Shown here one piece after another: positions 8,616 to 17,018 of a stretch of DNA of 64,000 nt (position 1 is its first letter; the number at the start of each line of letters is the position of its first letter). The stretch is from contig NZ_CP063362.1 of assembly GCF_016807805.1 (NCBI RefSeq), positions 4,940,501-5,004,500 of the forward strand, written 5' to 3'. The notes beneath the pieces were generated by a model. The model saw nothing but the letters and a program-made list of their open reading frames with translations, had not been told where the DNA came from and searched no databases. The DNA is from Xanthobacter dioxanivorans (lineage in GTDB: Bacteria > Pseudomonadota > Alphaproteobacteria > Rhizobiales > Xanthobacteraceae). Made by a program: the position numbers and the translations under genes.

Positions 8616-9809
8616 ATGTCCATGAGCAAGCCGCTCGCCGGCTACAAGGTGATCGAGATCGGCCACAGCATCGCCGCGCCCTATACGGGCTTCATCCTGG
8701 CGGAGTTGGGCGCCGAGGTGATCAAGGTGGAATCCCCCAAGGGTGGCGATTATGCCCGCGGCTGGGGACCGCCCTTCTTCGACGGCGCGGCGTCACATTT
8801 CGTCGCGCTGAACCGAGACAAGAGCTCCGTCACCGTCGACCTTTCCGACGATGCCGAGCGCGCGCGCCTGCGCCGCCTGATCCTCGACGAGGCGGATGCG
8901 GTGATCTGCAACCTGAGGGCGGGCGTGGCCGACCGCCACGGCATCGGCGCCGCCGAACTGACCGCGGCGAAACCCACGCTGGTCTATTGCGAGATCGGCG
9001 CCTTCGGCAGCGGCGGCCCGCTTTCCGACGCCCCCGGCTACGACCCGCTGATGCAAGCCTACGGCGGCATCATGAGCCTGACCGGCGAAAGCGCTGAGCG
9101 CCCGCCGCTGCGCGTCGGCGTGTCCATCGTGGACATGGGAGCGGGCTTCTGGGGCGCCATCGGCATCCTGGCGCGGCTGCTCGCCCGCGGTCGCGACGGA
9201 CGCGGCGGCATCGTGGAGACTTCCCTGTTCGAGACGGCGCTCGCCTGGGCCACGGTGCAGATCGCCAGCGTCACCATCGCCCCGCGGGTGCTGAAGCCCA
9301 TGGGCTCCGGTGCCTCGGGCATCGTGCCCTACCAGGCCTTCTGCGCCACCGACGGCTGGATCGTCATCGGCGGCGGCAACGACGGGCTGTTCGCCAAGCT
9401 CGCCACCGCCCTCGGCCACGACGAATGGATCTGCGACCCGCGCTTCCGCACCAACGCGGACCGGGTGGTGAACCGCGAGGTGCTCATCCCCCTCATCGAG
9501 GCCGAGATGGCCGGCCGGAGCCTCTGCGAGGCGCGCGACCTGCTCGACCGCCACGGCGTGCCCAACGCCCCGGTGCAGCGGGTGGACCAGGTGATCCACG
9601 ACGCCCAGACCCGCGCCCTCGGCATCCTGCAGGAGGCCGGACCGGACGCGCTGGCGACCGTGGGCCTGCCCCTGCGCTTCGACGGCGAGCGCCCCGCCTA
9701 CGTGCGGCGCGCACCGCGCCTCGGCGAGCACACCCGCGAGGTCTTCCACACGGACGCCGAGCCCTCCGGCGAAGCGGAAATGCAGCCTGAGCACGGCGCC
9801 CCGCGCTGA
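8616..9809 (+). CDS. CaiB/BaiF (family III) CoA-transferase, candidate itaconate/dicarboxylate CoA-transferase
   Basis: The 397-residue protein begins with the family III signature (PLAGYKVIEIGHSIAAPYTG, LAELGAEVIKVE, DYARGWGPPF, ALNRDKSSVTVDL), then GYDPLMQAYGG, and carries the expected catalytic Asp in VGVSIVDMGAGFWG (Asp 173), which forms an acyl-anhydride intermediate. Enzymes of this class move CoA between carboxylic acids with strict specificity; the itaconate CoA-transferase of Pseudomonas belongs here. It starts 37 bases after the FAH gene and 17 bases before the acyl-CoA dehydrogenase, so it is part of the same operon. Activation of the imported acid with succinyl-CoA or acetyl-CoA is the inferred role. 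Other substrates (mesaconate, methylsuccinate, glutarate) cannot be excluded. Confidence 0.88.
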   Translation: MSMSKPLAGYKVIEIGHSIAAPYTGFILAELGAEVIKVESPKGGDYARGWGPPFFDGAASHFVALNRDKSSVTVDLSDDAERARLRRLILDEADAVICNLRAGVADRHGIGAAELTAAKPTLVYCEIGAFGSGGPLSDAPGYDPLMQAYGGIMSLTGESAERPPLRVGVSIVDMGAGFWGAIGILARLLARGRDGRGGIVETSLFETALAWATVQIASVTIAPRVLKPMGSGASGIVPYQAFCATDGWIVIGGGNDGLFAKLATALGHDEWICDPRFRTNADRVVNREVLIPLIEAEMAGRSLCEARDLLDRHGVPNAPVQRVDQVIHDAQTRALGILQEAGPDALATVGLPLRFDGERPAYVRRAPRLGEHTREVFHTDAEPSGEAEMQPEHGAPR

Positions 9810-9826
9810 ACCCCACGGAGATAACG

Positions 9827-11026
9827 ATGAACATGGCCTTCACCGCGACCGATGCCCACCTTGTCGAGATGCCTGTCGGCGAAGATTATCCAGAGATCCG
9901 CGACGGTGTGCGCAAGGTGTGCGCCAACTTCCCCGGCGCCTACTGGCGCGCCAAGGACAAGGCCGAGGAATACCCCACCGAATTCATCGACGCCCTCACC
10001 GCAGCCGGCTTCCTCGCCGCGCTGATTCCAGAGGAATACGGCGGCACCGGCCTGCCCTTGCGGGCCGCCGCGGTCATCCTGGAAGAGGTGTGCACCGCCG
10101 GTTGCCATGCCGCGGCCGGCCATGCGCAGATGTACATCATGGGCACCATCCTGCGGCATGGCAGCCCCGCCCAAAAACAGAAGTACCTGCCGGATATCGC
10201 CGCCGGCAAGCTGCGCCTGCAGGCCTTCGGCGTCACCGAGCCCACCAGCGGCTCGGACACCACCCAGATAAAGACCCGCGCCGAGCGCACCGAGAGCGGC
10301 TACCGGCTCAACGGCCAGAAGGTCTGGACCTCCCGCGCGGAACATTCCGACCTGATGCTGGTGCTCGCGCGCACCACGCCGGCTTCCGAGGTGAAGAAGA
10401 AGGTGGACGGCATCTCCACCTTTCTCGTGGACATCCGTGAATGCCTCGGCCGCGGCATGACCATCCGCCCCATCGACACCATGATCAATCACCACACCAC
10501 CGAGGTTTTCTTCGAGGATCTCGACATCCCCGCCGACGCGCTGGTGGGCGAGGAAGGCCAGGGCTTCCGCTACATTCTCGACGGCATGAACGCCGAGCGC
10601 GTCCTCACCGCCGCCGAAGCGCTCGGCGCGGCGCGCTGGTTCATCCGCACGGCCACCGGCTATGCCAACGAGCGCCGGGTGTTCGGCCGGCTCATCGGCC
10701 AGAACCAGGCGATCCAGTTCCCCATCGCCCAGGCCCATATCCAGTCGGAAGCCGCGGACATGATGATCCGCCGGGCAGCGGCGCTGTTCGAGGCCGGCCG
10801 GCCGTGTGGAGCCGAGGCCAACATGGCGCGCTTCCTCGCGGCGGAATGCTCCTGGAACGCGGCGGAGGCGTGCATGCAGACCTTCGGTGGCTTCGGCTTC
10901 GCCCGCGAGTACGACGTGGAACGCAAGTGGCGGGAGGCACGGCTCTCCCGCGTGGCGCCGGTCTCCTCCAACCTCATCCTGGCTCACGTGGCGCAGCACG
11001 TGCTGGGCCTGCCCCGCTCCTACTGA
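9827..11026 (+). CDS. Acyl-CoA dehydrogenase
   Basis: A standard FAD-dependent acyl-CoA dehydrogenase of 399 residues: helical N-domain with LIPEEYGGTG (67-75), beta-domain with FGVTEPTSGSDT (134-145) and NGQKVWTSRA, and C-domain with NERRVFGRLIGQNQAIQF and MQTFGGFGFAREYDVER. The catalytic Glu of medium-chain enzymes (YEGT site) is absent here (RVAPVSSN), but Glu 257 in GMNAERVL aligns with the catalytic Glu of isovaleryl- and long-chain-type enzymes. It therefore probably works on a branched acyl-CoA. Last gene of the operon, ending before a strong terminator. An acyl-CoA dehydrogenase also sits in the Pseudomonas itaconate cluster; conversion of methylsuccinyl-CoA or a related saturated C5 acid into the pathway is a reasonable inference. 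Confidence 0.9.
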   Translation: MNMAFTATDAHLVEMPVGEDYPEIRDGVRKVCANFPGAYWRAKDKAEEYPTEFIDALTAAGFLAALIPEEYGGTGLPLRAAAVILEEVCTAGCHAAAGHAQMYIMGTILRHGSPAQKQKYLPDIAAGKLRLQAFGVTEPTSGSDTTQIKTRAERTESGYRLNGQKVWTSRAEHSDLMLVLARTTPASEVKKKVDGISTFLVDIRECLGRGMTIRPIDTMINHHTTEVFFEDLDIPADALVGEEGQGFRYILDGMNAERVLTAAEALGAARWFIRTATGYANERRVFGRLIGQNQAIQFPIAQAHIQSEAADMMIRRAAALFEAGRPCGAEANMARFLAAECSWNAAEACMQTFGGFGFAREYDVERKWREARLSRVAPVSSNLILAHVAQHVLGLPRSY

Positions 11027-11342
11027 CGCCCCGCTCCAGCCGGCGCCCCGCGGACGAAGGGCACCGGCCCGCCGCGTCGCCGGCGGAGGCGCACCAGGGA
11101 GAGGCCAGGCGCATGATGCGCTGCGCCCGCTTCTGGCCCTTTTCCTCGCGCAGCGGGCCATCGTGTTCAGCGACCGGCCGGCTCGCGTCAAGGCGGACGT
11201 CACCGCCGATGCGCCTATCCGCGCCACCGCGGCGACCCGCGCCGTGCCAAGCTGCGCCATCATCTGCTCGGCCTGCTGGGGCTCGATGCCATCTGGTGAG
11301 GCCGAGCGGCGACAAGGCCCGATGAACGGCGGAGCCAAACAG

Positions 11343-11369
11343 AAACGGGGCGCACCAGCGCCCCGTTTT
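11343..11369. terminator. Bidirectional rho-independent terminator
   Basis: AAACGGGGCGC and GCGCCCCGTTT form an 11-bp perfect stem with an ACCA loop, with T-rich or A-rich flanks on both sides. It lies between the converging acyl-CoA dehydrogenase and monooxygenase genes. The preceding stretch from 11027 shows no convincing gene. Confidence 0.85.
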
Positions 11370-11397
11370 CATGGGCCGATCCCTGCGTCCGCCCGAC

Positions 11398-12759
11398 CTA
11401 TTCCGCCGCCTCGGCGGCGGGCTGGCGCTGCGTCGCCGGATGCTCCGGAAACGGCAGGCCGAGATTTTCACGCAGGGTCGTGCCCTCATATTCGGTGCGG
11501 AACAGGCCGCGCCGGCGCAGGATCGGCACCACCTGCTCGATGAAGTCCTCGAGCCCTCCGGGAAGATGCGGCGCCATGATGTTGAAACCGTCGGCGCCTT
11601 CCTTGCGGAAGCGCTCTTCGAGCTGATCGGCGATGTGTTCCGCCGTGCCCACCACCTGCCAGTGCCCGCGCGCCCCGGCGATGGAGAGGTAGAGCTGGCG
11701 AATGGTGAGGTTGTCGCGGCGCGCCGCGTCCAGCACCAGCTGTTGCCGGCTTTTCGGGCCGTTGGTCTCGGGCAGGTCCGGCAGCGGGCCGTCCAGGTCG
11801 TAGCCACTGAGGTCGCCCACCCCCATCACTGTCGAGAGCAGCTGCAGGCCCACCGCCGGATGGATGAGAGACTGCAGCTCCTCGAACTTCTCCTGCGCCT
11901 CCGATGCCGTGCGGCCGATGATGGGAAAGACGCCCGGCATCACCTTCACATGGTCGGGGTCGCGGCCGGCATGCGCCGCGCGGGCCTTGATGTCGGCATA
12001 GAAGGCGCGCGCCTCGCCGAGCGTGCGGTGGGCGCAGAAGATGGCCTCGGCGCTGGCCCCGGCGAGATCTCGCCCGTCCTCGGACGCGCCGGCCTGCACG
12101 ATCACCGGATGGCCCTGCGGCGAGCGGTCGACGTTGAGCGGCCCCTTCACCTTGAAGTGCCTGCCGCGGTGGTTGAGCACATGGAGCTTGCCGGCATCGA
12201 AGAAGTCGCCGGTCACCCGATCGCGGATGAAGGCATCGTCCTCCCAGGTGTTCCACAAGCCCTTCACCACATCCACGAACTCGCGGGCGCGCTCGTAGCG
12301 CTGCGGGTGGGGCACGTGGGAGTCGAGGTTGAAATTTTGCGCCTCCTCCTCGCCGGAGGAGGTGACGAGGTTCCAGCCGGCCCGCCCGCCGCTCATGAGG
12401 TCGAGGGAGGCGAACTTGCGGGCGATGTGGAACGGCTCATTGAAGCTGGTGGAGGCCGTGCCGATCAGGCCGATATGGTGCGTCACCACCGAGAGGGCGG
12501 ACAGCAGCGTCAACGGCTCGAAGCCCACATTGCGCGAGGTGCGCCGTACGGAATCGAGGTTGGTGTCGCGCACGCCGAGGCTGTCGGACAGGAAGATCGC
12601 GTCGAACCTCGCGGCCTCCGCGATACGGGCGAGGCGCAGGAAATGATCGACGCGCACATTGGCATTCGCCGGCGCGCGCGCATGGCGCCAGGCCGCAATG
12701 TGGTGGCCGTCCGTCATCAGGAAGGCACCGAGCTTGATCTGACGGGCTTTACTCATCAC
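11398..12759 (-). CDS. NtaA/SnaA/DszA-type FMN-dependent (LLM class) monooxygenase
   Basis: A 453-residue flavin monooxygenase of the bacterial luciferase superfamily, nitrilotriacetate/DszA subgroup. Diagnostic stretches are IKLGAFLMTDGHHIAAWRH at the N terminus, RFDAIFLSDSLG, FEPLTLLSALSVVT, the GRAGWNLVTS flavin-site motif, and SPQGHPVIVQAGASEDGRDLAG. These enzymes take FMNH2 from a separate reductase and oxidise sulfur or nitrogen compounds such as sulfones, nitrilotriacetate or thioether substrates. No reductase or transporter gene is adjacent, so the substrate is unknown. Transcription likely starts in the unusually AT-rich stretch at 12.88-12.92 kb. It is convergent with the acid-catabolic operon and shares its terminator; no functional link is evident. 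Confidence 0.9.
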   Translation of the reverse strand: MMSKARQIKLGAFLMTDGHHIAAWRHARAPANANVRVDHFLRLARIAEAARFDAIFLSDSLGVRDTNLDSVRRTSRNVGFEPLTLLSALSVVTHHIGLIGTASTSFNEPFHIARKFASLDLMSGGRAGWNLVTSSGEEEAQNFNLDSHVPHPQRYERAREFVDVVKGLWNTWEDDAFIRDRVTGDFFDAGKLHVLNHRGRHFKVKGPLNVDRSPQGHPVIVQAGASEDGRDLAGASAEAIFCAHRTLGEARAFYADIKARAAHAGRDPDHVKVMPGVFPIIGRTASEAQEKFEELQSLIHPAVGLQLLSTVMGVGDLSGYDLDGPLPDLPETNGPKSRQQLVLDAARRDNLTIRQLYLSIAGARGHWQVVGTAEHIADQLEERFRKEGADGFNIMAPHLPGGLEDFIEQVVPILRRRGLFRTEYEGTTLRENLGLPFPEHPATQRQPAAEAAE

Positions 12760-12880
12760 TTCGCCTCCAGCGGGCGGTCATCTGGGCGCGTGGCGGTGGG
12801 CAGGGTCGAAGCCGGCGCGCGCCGCACGGAAACACCGGACCGGAGGAACGCCGGCCGATGCAGAAGGGTGGCTCACACAG

Positions 12881-12916
12881 TTTATAATATCAATGGATTT
12901 TATTGATATATTATAT
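12881..12916 (-). promoter_or_regulatory. AT-rich inverted repeat, candidate promoter/operator of the monooxygenase gene
   Basis: ATATCAAT (12887-12894) is mirrored by ATTGATAT (12902-12909) with a 7-base spacer, within about 35 bases of nearly pure A/T in otherwise GC-rich DNA. It lies about 130 bases upstream of the monooxygenase start. A repressor or activator site over the promoter is plausible. Confidence 0.4.
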
Positions 12917-12969
12917 TCCGCTAGGTCATCAGGCCTGTCCAGGCGGCCATTCGCCTGCCCGGCTGCGCC

Positions 12970-14055
12970 TCAGAGCGTCCTCAGGAAGGCGGCGAGCGCG
13001 GCCTTTTCCCGCCGTCAGGCCGAGGGGGGCGGATGTGCGGGGACAGGCGCGCGGCCTCGCGATAGAGCGGGCGGGCCGCCTCGGCGGCGTTGCGCGCCCT
13101 CACCTCGCCGCCGCCGCGATCGTAGAAATTGACCACGCCCTCCAGCGTGGGAAACAGGCCATCGTGCATGTAGGGGCGCTGGACGCCACGTGCCTCAGGC
13201 TCGGCGTGCGGAAGCGCCCGGCATCCTCCGCGGCCTGCGTCGCCGCGTGGCGGCCCAGATCCTGCGCCGGCTCGCCGAAGAAGGAGAGCCGCAGGTTGTG
13301 GACGCCCTCATCGGTGAGCCACGGCCCGAAAGGGCAGTTGGCGCAGCGCGCCCTGGCCCGAAAGAGATGGAGGCCGGCAAGCGCCATGTCGGTGAGTGCC
13401 GCCCGGTCGCCGCGCGCGAAGCGGTCGAAACGGGTCTCGCTGTCGAGCGTTGCCAGATAGGCCACGAGCGCCGCCGAGAGAGCCCGCGCGGAGATGCCTT
13501 CCCGCCGAACGCATCCGCGAAGGCGGGGCCGTAGCCCGCGCCGGCGAGGACCGCAAGGACCGCCGCCAGATCGGGCTGGCCCATCTCGCGCGGGGCGGTC
13601 AGCGGCGGAAGGACGCGCGCGGCCATCTCGCCGCCGGCGCCGTCCCAGTCGAGACGCGTCCGGCCGGCGACGGAGGCGAGCGCGGGCGATTGCGCCGGCC
13701 TTGCGCTCCCCCGACACCCACCCCCACCTTGCGCGGCACACTGAAGCCGTGGTCCGGATCATGGCAGCCGGCGCACGCCACCCGCCCGTCGACGGAAAGC
13801 CGGGGATCGCGGAACAGGCGCGCGCCGAGCGCCGCCGCCGGACCCGGCGCGGGTGGTGGAGGCGGCGCCCCCAGTTCCTGGAAGGCGATGCCGGCATCGA
13901 TCCAGGGCGTGGGCTAGGTGGCCGCAGGCCCCGCATAGGCCGCGCGAAGCTCCGCCACCGACGGCGGCGCGCCATCCGGCTCCCCTCCGGCGGCGAGGTC
14001 CAGCGGGCGCCGCCGGAAGCAGCGCGGCGACGACGAGGCGGCGCAGCGTGCTCAA
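12970..14055 (-). pseudogene. Decayed di-heme cytochrome c peroxidase (MauG/CcpA family)
   Basis: Recognisable pieces of a periplasmic di-heme peroxidase lie in order but in different frames. From the 5' side they are: a signal-peptide-like start (TTG at 14055 overlapping the preceding stop), the first heme site ACAGCHDPDHGFS near 13.78 kb, ALSAALVAYLATLDSETRFDR, ALAGLHLFR, GRFRTPSLRHVA, HDGLFPTLEGVVNFYDRGGG, and a C terminus EKAALAAFLRTL ending at 12970. Several frameshifts are needed, some at C or G runs. The second heme motif reads CANCP instead of CANCH, a substitution that removes the heme ligand, so the gene is truly dead rather than only misread. It was translationally coupled to the solute-binding protein remnant before it. 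Confidence 0.75.
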
Positions 14056-14491
14056 TGGCAATCGGCCGCGACCTGATCGCGGTACACTTCGAACGACACC
14101 GTCGCGGCCCATTTCTCCCGGCGCTGTTGCCAGCGCTCGCTTGTATCGAGGGGCACGAGCGCGCCGCGCACCGCCGTGGCGAGGCCTTTCTCCCCCGGCG
14201 CGACGGCGACGACGAGCGTTGTGGGCTCCACGGCTGGCAGCGTGGCCGAGAATTTCTGCCAGGACATCTTCGCGAACAGGGGATCGAGCAGCGCCCGGTC
14301 GTGGATCGCCGCGTCGCAGTCGCCGGTGGCACATGCATCAGCGCTGACGCGGGGGCGCGCAGCACCCGGACTTCGGCGCCCAGCTGCCCGGCCAATGCCC
14401 GCCCCTGGCTGTTCGCCTCCGAGGCGCAGACCACGCGTCCCTTCAGCTCCGCCCATGTGGCTGGAAGCCCTGCGATTTCGCTCAAAGGCAT
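14052..14491 (-). pseudogene. Truncated, frameshifted periplasmic solute-binding protein
   Basis: One frame reads ATWAELKGRVVCASEANSQG then LGAEVRVLRAPASALM; after a shift the neighbouring frame continues DAAIHDRALLDPLFAKM, TTLVVAVAPGEKGL and the C terminus FEVYRDQVAADCH. This looks like the C-terminal lobe of an extracellular solute-binding protein. The signal peptide and N-terminal lobe are missing. Genes of this type often precede cytochromes in periplasmic quinoprotein-dehydrogenase clusters, which is the likeliest origin of the pair, but no dehydrogenase gene is present here. The break lies close to the tRNA gene. Confidence 0.55.
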
Positions 14492-14561
14492 GCGGCCCGC
14501 CGGAGGGGCCGGCCGATCGCAAGCCGGGAGGGTTGCGGGCGGGCGCGCCACCCGACGGCTG

Positions 14562-14595
14562 CGAAACGCAAAAGGCGACCCTTCCGGGTCGCCTT
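14562..14595 (-). terminator. Terminator behind the initiator tRNA gene
   Basis: AAGGCGACCC (14572-14581) pairs with GGGTCGCCTT (14586-14595) across a 4-base loop. On the minus strand the hairpin is followed by TTTTGCGTTT, a typical T-rich tail, 22 bases after the tRNA. Confidence 0.8.
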
Positions 14596-14616
14596 CGCTG
14601 CTATCGCAAGAATTGT

Positions 14617-14693
<77 letters not shown>

Positions 14694-14908
14694 TCACTGC
14701 CGATCGATGAGCCGGCGAAGCGGCCGACGGCGAGGCGTATGTAGCAACCCCTGCCCGGGATTGAAAGGGCTGGCCGGGAAAAAATGCCCCGCCGCCGCGC
14801 GCCCTGTGGACGACGGCCTGCCGCCCGGCCGCGCCGGAAGTCCGGAAACCCTTGCCCTCCCTGGAAAAGCAGCCAAGATCCAGGGCCCGATGCACCCGGG
14901 GAAGGCCC

Positions 14909-15799
14909 ATGGAAACATCCGAGATCGACGCCTTGAGAGCCCTGATCGCCGCCAGTCCCCGGCCGCAGACCCTGGCCGAGCGGCGGGAGCGGATGGAAGC
15001 CGTCACCGCCATCGACCCCGTCGACGAGGATATCCGCCTTGTCCCGGTCAGCGCCGGCGGCGTGCCCGGCGAATGGTCGCTGGCCCCGGGTGCCGACGCG
15101 GCGCGGGTGCTGCTGTTCCTGCACGGCGGCGGCTATTCCTCGGGCTCCCTGCGCAGCCACCGCACCATGGTCACCGGCGCCGGCCGCGCCGCCGGCATCC
15201 GCACCCTCGCCATTGCCTACCGTCTGGCGCCGGAACATCCCTTTCCCGCGGCGCTGGAGGATGCCGAGGCGGCCTATCGCTTCCTCCTGGAGCAGGGCCA
15301 TGCGGCGCGGCAGATCGTGGTCGGGGGCGACAGCGCCGGCGGCGGGCTCACGCTCGCCCTGTTCCAGACCCTGCGGGCCAAGGGCCTGCCCCTGCCCGCC
15401 TGCGGATGGCTGGTCTCTCCCTGGGTCGACCTGGAGATGACCGGGGCGAGCATCGCGCAAAAGGACGCGGTCGATCCGCTGATCCACCGGGCCTATCTCG
15501 ACATGCTGGCGCAGGCCTATCTCGGCAGCGCCACGGCGCCGCGCAACCCGCTGGTCTCGCCGCTCCACGCCGACCTGTCCGGCCTGCCGCCGATGCTGGT
15601 GCAGGTGGGATCGGCGGAAACCCTGCTCGACGACGCGGTGCGCATTGCCGGGCGGCTCGCCGCCTTCGACGGGGCCGTGCGCCTGTCCGTCTATCCCCAC
15701 ATGATCCACGCTTGGCCCATCTGGCACCACCGCCTCGCCGAGGGACGCAGGGCGCTCGCCGAGGCCGGCGCCTTCATGCGCCGGTGGATCGACGGTTGA
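14909..15799 (+). CDS. Alpha/beta hydrolase of the hormone-sensitive-lipase family (esterase)
   Basis: The 296-residue protein carries the HSL-family oxyanion motif HGGG (72-75), the nucleophile elbow GDSAGG with Ser 142, the YRLAPEHPFPAALED stretch, and acid/base partners Asp 241 (ETLLDD) and His 267 (PHMIHAW). It hydrolyses a carboxyl ester in the cytoplasm; the natural substrate is unknown. I use the ATG at 14909, where GGGGAAGG gives a ribosome site and homology starts; the frame is open from 14852. It stands alone between the tRNA and the convergent methyltransferase gene. Confidence 0.9.
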   Translation: METSEIDALRALIAASPRPQTLAERRERMEAVTAIDPVDEDIRLVPVSAGGVPGEWSLAPGADAARVLLFLHGGGYSSGSLRSHRTMVTGAGRAAGIRTLAIAYRLAPEHPFPAALEDAEAAYRFLLEQGHAARQIVVGGDSAGGGLTLALFQTLRAKGLPLPACGWLVSPWVDLEMTGASIAQKDAVDPLIHRAYLDMLAQAYLGSATAPRNPLVSPLHADLSGLPPMLVQVGSAETLLDDAVRIAGRLAAFDGAVRLSVYPHMIHAWPIWHHRLAEGRRALAEAGAFMRRWIDG

Positions 15800-15840
15800 C
15801 GCGGCAGCGGCCGCGGGCCGGAGCGCGCGGGCGCCCGCGC

Positions 15841-16785
15841 TCAGCCCTTGTTCGGTGGTGCGTTGTCCGGAGGTGCGTTGTCCTGTGCCGCGTCGTCCTT
15901 CGCTTCGTTGTCCTGTATCGCGGTGTTCTGCGCCGCGTCGCGCGCCGCCGCCTCGGACGCTTTCCGGCCGGCGCGCCGGGCGGCGGCCTCGGCATTGTTC
16001 TTCAGCTTGCGCGCCTCGCGCCCTTCCCGCCCCTCCTCCAGCGCCGTGACCGCGCCGTGGAGCGTGGCGAGGTCCTGCCGCGTCAGGCCGAGGCGGTGGA
16101 AGATGTTGCGCAGGTTGCGGATGGTGGACGGCGCCTTTTCCGGCGAGCGGAAGAAGCCGGAGGTCTGAAGCGCCCCCTCCAGATGATCGAAGAAGGCGAA
16201 CAGGTCGCCCTTGTCGGCCAGAGGCGAGCGGTCCGGCGGGGCGAAGGGCAGCGCCCCGGCGCTCTCGGCCTTGAACCACTCATAGCCCGCCACCGCCACG
16301 CACATGGCAAGGTTCAGCGAGGCGAAGGCGGGATTGACCGGCAAGGTGAGGATGGCATCGCACAAGGATACCTCCTCGGTGTAAAGGCCGGTGCGCTCCC
16401 GACCGAACACCAGCGCCACCTCCTCGCCGCTGGCGAGGCGCCCGCGGGTCTCCTGCGCCACCGCATCGGCGCCCAGCACGGGCTTGGCCATGCCGCGCTC
16501 GCGCGCCGTCGCGGCGAAGGCGTAGTTGACCCCCGACAGGGCCGAGCGCAGGTCCGGATGAAGCGTCGCCTCGGCCAGGATGCGGTCGGCGCCGGCGGAG
16601 AACACGCGCGCCTTCTCGTTGGGCCAGCCCTCGCGCGGGTTGACGATGCGCAGGCGCGACAGGCCGAAATTGCCCATGGCGCGCGCCGCAGAGCCGATAT
16701 TCTCGCCGAGCTGGGGCTCCACCAGGATCACCAGCGGGCCGCCGGCCGCCCAGGGCTTCGTGCTGTCGGTACCGGAACCTGGCAT
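15841..16785 (-). CDS. TrmJ-like tRNA (cytidine/uridine-2'-O-)-methyltransferase
   Basis: A SPOUT-fold methyltransferase: LVILVEPQLGENIGSAARAM at the N terminus, GLSRLRIVNPREGWPNEKA, VALVFGRERTGLYTEEV and LPVNPAFASLNLAMCVAV are the SpoU/TrmJ motifs that bind S-adenosylmethionine in the deep trefoil knot. TrmJ methylates residue 32 in the anticodon loop. The start at 16785 (MPGSG) gives 314 residues; an ATG at 16845 would add 20 more. The last 70 or so residues are unusual: an Ala/Arg/Lys-rich coiled region then degenerate D-N-A-P-P repeats, which look disordered. It is divergent from icd. Confidence 0.87.
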   Translation of the reverse strand: MPGSGTDSTKPWAAGGPLVILVEPQLGENIGSAARAMGNFGLSRLRIVNPREGWPNEKARVFSAGADRILAEATLHPDLRSALSGVNYAFAATARERGMAKPVLGADAVAQETRGRLASGEEVALVFGRERTGLYTEEVSLCDAILTLPVNPAFASLNLAMCVAVAGYEWFKAESAGALPFAPPDRSPLADKGDLFAFFDHLEGALQTSGFFRSPEKAPSTIRNLRNIFHRLGLTRQDLATLHGAVTALEEGREGREARKLKNNAEAAARRAGRKASEAAARDAAQNTAIQDNEAKDDAAQDNAPPDNAPPNKG

Positions 16786-17018
16786 CTCGTCTCCCGTTTC
16801 GGCGCTTCCTCGCACGAGTGGCGCCGGCAAGTCGAGAGGCGGCACCGAGCCGGGCGCGGTGAGAAATCATCTCATGTCACCGACGAAGGTAGCGCCTTTT
16901 GCACCGCGCCATGCCAGTGCTATAGCGGCGACGCCGAAGGATTGCCGTCGCCCCTGGCGCCGCCCGTCCTTCCCTCGTTTTCCTCAAGGCTCTCAGAGCG
17001 CTCGCGAAAGGCCGTCCC

